This document shows positions 55,331 to 64,000 of a stretch of 64,000 nucleotides of DNA, in pieces. Within the stretch, counting starts at the first letter, position 1. Every line of letters begins with the position of its first letter. Under the pieces are notes generated by a model. It made no database searches. It was given only the letters and a program-made list of their open reading frames with translations, and had not been told where the DNA came from. Origin of the DNA: Chondrus crispus. Taxonomy: Eukaryota > Rhodophyta > Florideophyceae > Gigartinales > Gigartinaceae. Where the stretch lies: the NCBI RefSeq assembly GCF_000350225.1, contig NW_005178753.1:248001-312000 (forward strand), written 5' to 3'. The translations under genes and the position numbers were made by a program.

Positions 55331-58300
55331 ACGGCGAGCACGCCGAGTGCTTCAACGCCGAGGTCGAACCAACCATTCAGGGGGCCCGCCCCGGGGCTTG
55401 CGTCGTCGGACGTGAGAAGGAACCCGCCGCCGCAGGGAAACTAGAGAGGGGAATCTCGAGGGAGTCTTGAGAGGCGCAGGTTCAACGTACTGCGTTCAGG
55501 ACTTAGTCCCGTTCCCCGTCTCTAGCAAGGAGGGAAGGCCTCGACGAGGAGGTAGTTGGAATAGTGGATAGGCCGAAGGAGCCGACTGTTGTCAAGAAAG
55601 TTCTAAGTCGAGACAAGGATCGTCCGATGGATCAAATTCGTAGGCCATGATACAGGGTTAAGCGACAGGAATGTCCTGAAAAGATCTTGGTCCTCGCGCG
55701 AAAAAACTACAAAGTTTACGCGGATATTGGACCAACGGTCGGATTGTTGAGTCGAGTGTTGTCCGTGTTGGACACAGGTGCCGGACCGAATTTGGTTCGA
55801 AGGTCGGAACTTCCGGCAGGAATGGAAATGTTGGTGTCCTACGGACCAACCCAAGACATTAGCGACGCGAACAATAGGCCACTCCGGACTCTCGGCACAA
55901 TTAGAATGCCTGTGAGGCTTGGAAAATTCGTGGCCGCAGCCGAGTTTATTGTATGCGAAAAACTAGCAGTCCGGCTAATTATAGGCGGACTACTGTGACC
56001 GATTAGTGGAAGCAGTTTATCCAAGGAAGAAAACTGTTGAGTTGGTGGATTTCTCGGAGGTTCCGATAGTTACGCGGTTCTCGACGAGAAAAGGGAAGAA
56101 GAATTTCGTCCCGGGCGAGGACGAGAATGATGGAAAAGTGGAGCGAATTTCCCCTAAGGTAAAAGTGGCAAGAGCCACGACTATCGAGCCAGAGACGCAA
56201 CGCCTCGTGGAATGCACCTTGAAGAGGGCGGGCTTTGTTGTGGTTCAGCCGTACTCGTCGTTGTACGAAAGGCACGGGTTGACGTGCACGAATGGTGTCG
56301 TTCAGGTTGAGCCTGACAGGCCATTTCGTTTACTCGTTGCGAATTTTAGGACGTACCCTGTCAGGGTGCAAAAAGGCCAAGTGGTGGCAGAATTATTACC
56401 GCACCCCAGGGCCGTGCTCGAGAGCAAAACTAGTATTGGTGAAGTTCTCGGAATTCAAGAAAGAAAGAAGGAAAACTTTCCTAATTCTACCAAGACGCCT
56501 AAGGGCGAGACAAGATGCGAACCGTCGGATCAAGCGCGCGAGGACCAGCCAGAAGAACGGTCGAGTGGGCTCTCTGCGACGGCATCGTCGAAGCCGGAGC
56601 AGCAAATTGAGCCCCCACCGCCGGACGTGGAGGACTTCGACCTGAGCCACGTGCCGGACCGGCTGCGCAAAAGATTCCGTTGGATGTTGAAGAAATACTC
56701 TAAGATGTGGGATGGCACCCTCGTTGAAATTAATACCACGGTCCACCGGATCGAGCTGGTCCTGGAGACCAGGCCCATCGCACAAGCTCCCTACCGAGCT
56801 GGTCCAAAGGCTCGGGAGGTCGAGGACGCAGAAGTACAGAAGATGTTAGAAGCAGGAGTCATCGAACCGGCGCAGTCAGAATGGGCGTCTCCCGTTTTAT
56901 TAGTGCCCAAGCCAGACGAATCGATGCGCTTTTGCGTAGACTACCGCAGGGTAAACGCGGTAACGGTGAAGGACACGTACCCTTTACCGCGCATGGATGA
57001 GTGTCTGGACTCGCTTGGTGACACCAAGGTTTTCTCCGCGTTGGACGCCTTCTCTAGATATTGGCAGATGCCTATCCCTGAGTGCGACCGCGACAAAACC
57101 GCATTTTCGTGTCACTCAGGTCTGTATCGCTTCTCAAGAATGCCTTTCGGGCTAACCAACGCGCCAGCGACGTTCCAGAGAGCAATGGATATCCTGCTCT
57201 CTCCGTTCCGTTGAAAATGCTGCTTGGTGTATCTGAATGACATAATAATTTGTAGCAATTCGTGGGAGGAGCACATCGTGCACGTGGATGAAATACTTTC
57301 CGTATTGGAAAAGGCAGGTGTCAAGCTCAAGCTTTGCAAGTGCGAATTTTTCGTGGAAAAGATCAAGTACCTAGGCCACGTCGTCGGCCCAGGTACGCTA
57401 GAAGTCGATGTCGCGCGAACCGCCGCGTTGGAACAAGTGCGGTACCTGCGAACACAAACAAAGCTTAGAAGCTTCCTGGGACTTTGCAATGTCTACCGCA
57501 GATTCGTTCCGCATTATGCGAAAATCGCGCACCCGCTCAATCAACTGTTGAAAAAGGGACAACCGGTCCAGTTGGAAGGACTCGACAAACCGTGCGAAAA
57601 AGCTTTTCACAAGCTCAAAGACGCTATCTTGGCGCCACCGGTGTTGGCGCTGCCGAAGAAGAACATATAATACTCGGTAGATACCGATGCAAGCGACTAT
57701 CAAATCGGCGCTGCATTATTTCAAACGCATCCGGATGCGCAACGTAAACCCATCGGGTTCTTTTCAAGAACGTTAGCCGCAGACGAGAGAAACTATTCTG
57801 TATCAGAAAAAGAATGTCTAGCGGTTATTTGGGCCGTACAGACTCTAAGACCATATCTATATGGCGAGCACTTCATCGTGCATACCGACCATGCCTCATT
57901 GAGGTGGTTGATGAACGTAACCGACCCCAGCGGGAGATTAATCCGATGGAGGCTCCGCCTCTCGGAATTCGATTTCAAAATCAAGTACAAGAAGGGCAAG
58001 GCGAACAGTCAAGCTGATGCCCTGTCAAGATTACGGACCGGAGGAGAAACCGTCGACGAAATCGACGACGAAATTCCATGCTATATGGCCGAACCGGCCG
58101 AAGGAACAGTGAAGGACGAGGACAGTTTTGACGCGTTAGACGACATCTTCGCTCTTGAGGGGAGGACCGCCCCTGAGCGCCTCGATCAATTCCAAGCTGT
58201 CACTCCGGAGCTCATTGGCGAGCTAGCCGTCGACCCCTTCTGCAACCGCATCAAGGAAGAAATGGACGCCGGAACGGTGAGAACGTTCGGCATGGAGACC

Positions 58301-59893
58301 GAAGAACTCAAAGGAACTCTATGTCGTACGGCGGCGGAGTTTGTACAAGTGGTGATACCACAATCGTTAAGAGACCCTGTCCTATGGTTAGGCCATTACG
58401 CAAAATTGGCAGGACACCTGGGAGGCAGGAAACTTTACAAGACATTGAGAAGATATTTTTACTAGCCTATGATGGCCCTAGACTGCTATGCAGTCGCGAA
58501 GAATTGCGCCGCATGTGCGCGGGAAAGGGTGAAGTTAAGAAGAAATACGAAGGAAATGAAGCTGTTCACGCCCAAAGCTCCGCTGGAGTTTGTCGCCATC
58601 GACATCCTCGGCGAGCTAATTACAACTAAACGAGGAAATAGGTATAGTCTCGTGATCAGCGATCGATACTCGAAACTGGTACGAACCGTACCGTTGAAGA
58701 AGATATCAGTTGTGCACATCGCACAAGCCTTAGTTCACCATTGGGTATTCGTGTACGGACCGCCGGTCGAGCTGCTGTCCGACAATGGAACACAGTTCAC
58801 GGCCCGGTTCTTTCATAATGTCTGCTGAATTCTAGGCATACGCAATGTGTTCACGACTACGTACCACCCACAATCCAACGGCCAAGTTGAGAGGTTTAAC
58901 CGCACGCTGACTTCCGCGTTGCGAAAATGCGTTGGAGAGCATCCCAAGGACTGGGACTTATTTAGCGACGCTGTGACGTTCGTCTACAACACGCAAGTTC
59001 ATCGAACTACGAACATGGCGCCGTTCAAGCTGGTGTTAGCTCGGGCACCGAGAAGCATTGCGTTACAAGGGCAGCCAACTTTGGAGAAATTCAGCTCGTC
59101 ACAAGCATACTACTTGAAATGGCAGTCGTGGTTGGAGAGCCTAATGCAAAGCGCCAATAGGAGTTTGCCGAAGGAACAAACCCGGTACAAGCAAAATTTC
59201 GACGTACGCCTTCGCAAATCGCAATATGAGATCCCACCGGGGTCCTACGTGTTCCTCCGGAAGGAGCAGGGCACGGCTAGCGAACCGAAGCACAAGCTCG
59301 GGCAAGTCGCTACGGGGCCTTATCAGGTCAGGAGATCATATCGGCATACTGTGGTCATTGCCATTGGCGACCAGGAGGAACGCGTATCGCGAGATAGGGT
59401 GGAGTTAGCCCCGAGTCCGATGGACTATGCGCCGGTAACCGGCCTACGTCAAGCGCTACAATTCCTGGGAGAGCCGCAGTTAAACGAAGAAGGAGGGGAA
59501 ATCGAGGACGAGGAACGTCCTCACACACGTGCGCCTACGTCAGGGGACCAGGATAATTTAGTTAGTCAAACACCGACAGTGGAAATGCCGCAAGAACTAC
59601 GAGAGTTCGGAAATTCCAGAGAGGTGGATGGGTCGGAAGACCTTCAGAAGGGTGAAGGAGACAGTTCGGAGAAAGGAGAGGAGACGGAAATCACGGAATA
59701 CGTAATCGACCGGGTCGTCGACCACGATTATCAAGATGGAGACTTGATTCTCAACTTGGAGTGGTACGGGTATACGCCTGAGGACGCGACGTGGGAGCCC
59801 ATTGAGCAATTACCCCGTAGCGCGGCCGTCACGTATTTCCGAAGGAAAAGATTATCCTTGCCGGCACAAGTGTCACACGCACAATCGGGATAG
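55331..59893 (+). pseudogene. pol region of element C (fossil)
   Basis: The protease has VLDTGAG near 55768. The reverse transcriptase spans 56780-57400, with FGLTNAPATFQRAMDILLS. RNase H spans 57680-58040, with HTDHASLRWLMNV. The integrase spans 58390-59000, with VAIDILGELIT, LLSDNGTQF and NGQVERFNRTL. The chromodomain (59690-59850) has EYVIDRVVDHDYQDGDLILN and YGYTPEDATWEPIE. Broken in several places. Confidence 0.88.
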
Positions 59894-62800
59894 CCATCAT
59901 CAATAAAGTTTGCAGGTTGGAGACAACGGAAGGGTCAGAAATTTGAAGAGAAAACGGACCCGCGAGGTCCGCAAATGGGGGATGTGGAATCAGGGGAAGT
60001 AAGGCAGTCAGCCCTCCGGGCCGCCCTTATAGGAAAGGACTGACGCGCGACGCGTTTTCAAGAAATCGAATTGATACTGCAGGCCCGGATGAGGCATTTA
60101 TTACACTCGGTGGTAATTTGTACAAAGGAAAAAAGCCCTCCCCGAGGATGGATGCGCCCTGACAAATGCCGTTGTGACGTGCTTCCGGAAAAAGCGACCA
60201 TCCCTGCTGCAGAAAGCGACGCGAAGACTTGCAATTTGGAGAAGGATGCAGGAAGCCCAAAGAAGTGGGCATGCAAAAAATAGAAGGGAACTGAATAGAA
60301 CGAGAGAATCCCGCAGATGACCAACCCGGCGATGTTTGCCACTCTGTGCCACGAGACCCCCTATGTACGTCCGGATGAGGCATCACCTCTACGGGATACG
60401 CACCTGCAACGCTGCCGAGCGCACGTGAAGTGACGCTGACTTTGTTGGACGTAATTTAACCAGAAAAATTGGGTGTGTCAGCAACGAGAGGCCGGATCGA
60501 AAAAGCGAATCGAGGGCCGCACGGTAGTCGCCCTTCGAAATTATAATCGAAATTATGGAAAATTTACTGCAAGCTGCAGTGTGCATGCAGAGTTGCTACC
60601 GCTTGCCATGGTCGACGACATCAATACTCTGAGTCGTCCGGAGGCCAAGCTTCACTCGCTCGGATATGAAGTTCATCGTCATACTCGCTCCCAACTCATT
60701 TGAACACGCTCGACGAGCAAACAAACCCGTCCACATGGACTATTGTCAAACGGACGCCGAAAGTGCAGCCACGCGCATCCCGGGAAGTTATCCTCCCGCG
60801 GCCTAAGCGAAACGAGGGCCCCGCCGAACGGCTATCGCCGGCGACCCCACGCCACACTACCACAAGGATACCCGACGATCTATTCACAGGTTGACTATCA
60901 TAAGTCATCTTACCTTTAGTTCTTTGTTTTTATGTTGTTCGATTTTGTTTCGTTTCGTTTTGTATTTTTTTCATGTCAAGGGCACGATCCCGCACTGAAG
61001 ACGTCGGTCAGCGAGTCTGTAAGGACTAGAAGTGGGCTACCGTTGCGCTACAAGTAAGAGGACACCGCCCCCGTTTGCTTTATTTCTACAAAAGGAGACG
61101 GACCCGACAACGTCCCGTACCTACGGTGGACTCAGGGCCTGATACAATCCTTCCCAGTTCGCTACGTCCAAAAGGATCGGTCTCCGACAGCGGGATTGTA
61201 TCCCACAAGAAAGCCCGATCTCGACGAAATCAAAAGAAAAATGAGTGACCCTCGTCAAGGGGATCGAAGACATCGCTACGGAATGATGTGGAAAGGGAGG
61301 ATTTGTGCGATCTAGAAGAAGGTCACCGCTGATGTTCTCGTCAAGGCAGTAGCCCCCGAAGGATTGAGGGTATCACCTGTGCTGTGTCAACCAAGAGCCC
61401 TGGCGCGGACGATAAAAAGGGAAAGGCAAACGCACTCAGGGGAACCCACAGTGGCCATGGACGACCCGTGTCACTAGGACACCATAGCCAGAAGGACCTT
61501 GTTACAACTTACTATGATGCCCCTCTGCCTCCACCCGACCTCCGTAACAAGAACGGAAAGAAAAATTATATATATCCCTATATATACTGCGACGATTGGT
61601 ACTCGTGAGACCTGCTGCCAACTGTTCCTCGGATCTGACAAGCAAGGGAGCTGGCACAAGATAGAACGATAGTCCGCGGAACCGACTAATGGGACAACTA
61701 TGGCGAAGCCACATCGCATGTACTTCGTACAATACTATGTAGCGTGTGGTTGATTCCCTGAACAACGCGACAAAAGGGTCGCCGGACTGTCGTCCAAAGC
61801 ACGATCAGCTGTGATGAACGGAACGAATTGAGATCGCAACACCCGAAGGACTCAGTGACACGCCCACGGCGTTTTCGATACGCCGTATCAACACGGAAGG
61901 TGGAAAAGGAAGCTCAAAAAAATTCCACGAGGTCTGTGTGTCATTCCAGGAAGAGGTCGAAGTGAGGCCGTCGGCCGATGACCCACAGTTAATTTTTGAC
62001 ATCACTTGTTCACTGCAAAGGAGGGGTTACGCGGAGCAACGACACCGAGCCACGATCTCGGACGATCAAACTGCGCTAGAACGACGCACCAGGTAGTCGC
62101 GTCCCTCATCTATGGACGTCGTCCACGGGACAGTGCTGTACCGTGTTGAAAGAAGAAAATATTTCAACCGCCATGTGAGTGACCTCACACACCCATCTCA
62201 GGCCATTGAAGCACATTTCGAGCTGGTCGTCGCTCTGAAAAGAGGATCTGTAGGGGACGTCACTTTTTAATATTATACGGGAACGCGAACCCGACACGGG
62301 CGACGAAGGCGTTTCGTGACGCTCGACAGGAACGTCAATTTTTCGAGAATGTAAGCGAAGTTATGGAGGAAGTTAAACACCAGGCTTACTTCCCCGTCAT
62401 CAGAGAAACGGCCCCGCCTCTCGACGAGGGTCAAGCGTAACAACCAAAAATGTTTCCCTTTTATGACGCTCTCGTCAGGAGAGACGCCGCGAGATTCGCC
62501 AAGTTACGAGTCAACGATCTTTTTTTCGTCGACCACGTGCAGAGCTCCGTTTTTACGGCTGTGACAAACCGCGGATTTTCCACTTCTAATTTACAAGCGA
62601 TGGAGGCGGACCCGAAATCATCTTGGCAAGACCAAGGACATCTTACGACCGGTATCGGGAAACTGATCGTGGACATTGTCAAGACCGCACATCCCCCGTC
62701 CTAAAGGACAAGTACTCACACTGACAGGATCATGCACTTCTTGGTACAAAAGCACACGTGCGAAACAACGGAATTGCCTCACTTTGTAGGGACTCTACGT

Positions 62801-64000
62801 GTTCTGGGAACGTGCAAAGGGTACCAGCACCAAGTGTTCCTGGTGACGCGAGGGAACTGTAACCAAACCAAAAAGGAGGTGGATTTGGCAGTTTGGGAGG
62901 TGACAGCGCAACGAATGTTGCAGGGGCCACATCGAGGGTTCGACGCGGATTGAAGACGACGATCCACATGCATACTACGCCTCAAAGAAACCTTCGCCCG
63001 CCACTCCACCGAGAAGTCTCGAAAACGAAATCACCGGCAAAATGACGAACGCGATTTCGTATTGACTCGACATGAACGGCAACCTCGACGATGGCGACAG
63101 CCACCCCGCTGCAATAGCGAGAATCGCATCGAGGAGCTTGAAGAATTGAAAGAAAAGAGAATTACAGTCGATCGCGCAGCTGTCGGTGACAGAGCTAAAT
63201 GGAGACGCACAATGGGAGCAAAATGAGGACCTCTGCTCACATTCTCGAGTGTCACAGTCTGACCGATCATCCACGCCGCTGCGATAATTAAATTTTTTCA
63301 GCCTGAATGGTACAACGTGTATCCCAGCTGGTCGATGAGGTGATCTGACGAGATAAATTAATCCCAAGGGAGGAACCCAAAGGACGAGGCGACGCCGTCA
63401 GTACGAGAAAAGAAATAGTCGGGCTGCACCTAGATGGAGAGGAACACATCTCCTCTGCCGCGATGATGAGACTAGACAGGTCTGTCGCTATGAAGGGGTT
63501 GGGTAAACATGGTGACACGCTCGGAAGAATCTCCCCACAGAGGGGTCAGTCGTCTCTCGACGAGGACTCCAACCCGATAGCGAAGTCGCATGAACCCGAA
63601 GGGAACTGTATGCTCAGACCTCGACGCGCGAGTCACGAACGTCTGATGAAGGAAGAGGAGGGAAAATTTGAGACGAGGAAGGGGAATGAAGAATAGGGGA
63701 CGCACGCTAGGAAAATGAGGAGGAACGGCTAAAGACGAAGCGTTACCGGTAATAGAATTGGTGAGGAGAGCCCTCGCGGGTGATTTACACGTGACGAATT
63801 GGTTTGACGGCGGAGTCTGCTGGCTCTCGTCTGGCCAGAAGGCTACAGAATGAGACCTCATCGGCCCCACTTGGAACATATTGTGACCCAATCGGCAGTA
63901 GGAAAGCGAGACCAGCCTTTGCATAAGAGGGAAGAACCAAAGAGGGCGTGTCACGAATGAGGCGATGGTTTTTCGTATAGCGCATTATACAGCTGATCGA
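59894..64000 (+). other. 3' region of element C (continues beyond window)
   Basis: It has the same character as in A and B: a pyrimidine tract near 60910-60980 ending TCATGTCAAG, purine-rich blocks elsewhere, and no recognisable sense gene. 61870-62130 matches B; 62960-63720 matches A nearly base for base. The antisense frame, if present, would lie beyond the window. Confidence 0.6.

Larger units (their letters stand above)
53305..64000 (+). mobile_element. element C: third copy of the A/B chromovirus family, 5' truncated
   Basis: It starts inside gag (the equivalent of 16955 in A) directly after fossil D, with no 5' LTR. Gag, protease, reverse transcriptase, RNase H, integrase and chromodomain follow to 59893, then at least 4.1 kb of 3' region to the window edge. 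It is broken in about ten places. It is closer to A in the chromodomain and in the block near 63 kb. The 3' LTR, if any, is beyond the window. Confidence 0.88.

Overview
This is a eukaryotic, transposon-dominated window. The host genes that can be recognised are all broken relics. The clearest sign of a eukaryote is a spliceosomal intron (GTAAGT...CCCAG) in a PPPDE/DeSI relic, together with a biotin-pathway relic of the eukaryotic BIO1 type and several families of eukaryotic transposon. Moderate GC, sparse short introns and heavy Ty3/gypsy load make me lean to a red alga (a Chondrus-like florideophyte). That is an impression; no marker gene here proves it.

Layout. 1-3092: the 5' part of a minus-strand Ty3/gypsy-like element M (gag plus a 671-bp LTR), running off the left edge. 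3225-6220: host-like sequence with a broken J-domain gene, a degenerate short repeat and a weak spliced gene. 7132-9197: a pogo/Tigger DNA transposon with TA duplications. 9390-12660: three minus-strand host relics, namely PPPDE/DeSI, an unrecognised spliced gene, and a biotin DAPA aminotransferase (BIO1 type). 12711-15522: a piggyBac-like transposon whose duplicated target looks like CTAG. 15597-30781: element A, a 15.2-kb chromovirus with 1.05-kb LTRs and a perfect 5-bp target duplication (GCTGC), lying in a coding-looking stretch only 70 bp from the piggyBac. 31000-35560: a CACTA (En/Spm) transposon. 35580-36420: a GC- and cysteine-rich host relic. 36719-50433: element B, a 13.7-kb sister of A with the least damaged pol. 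50434-53300: fossil D, a Ty3/gypsy of another lineage. 53305 to the right edge: element C, a third copy of the A/B family without its 5' end.

A, B and C share gag with a CCHC knuckle, protease, reverse transcriptase, RNase H, integrase and a C-terminal chromodomain. After pol comes an unusually long 3' region (4.5 to 6.2 kb in A and B). That region is a mosaic of blocks shared pairwise among copies. It carries repeated pyrimidine tracts ending in AG and, next to the 3' LTR, an antisense reading frame recognisable in both A and B. This antisense gene, with the modular 3' region, is the best candidate for something undescribed. The piggyBac with CTAG ends is second.
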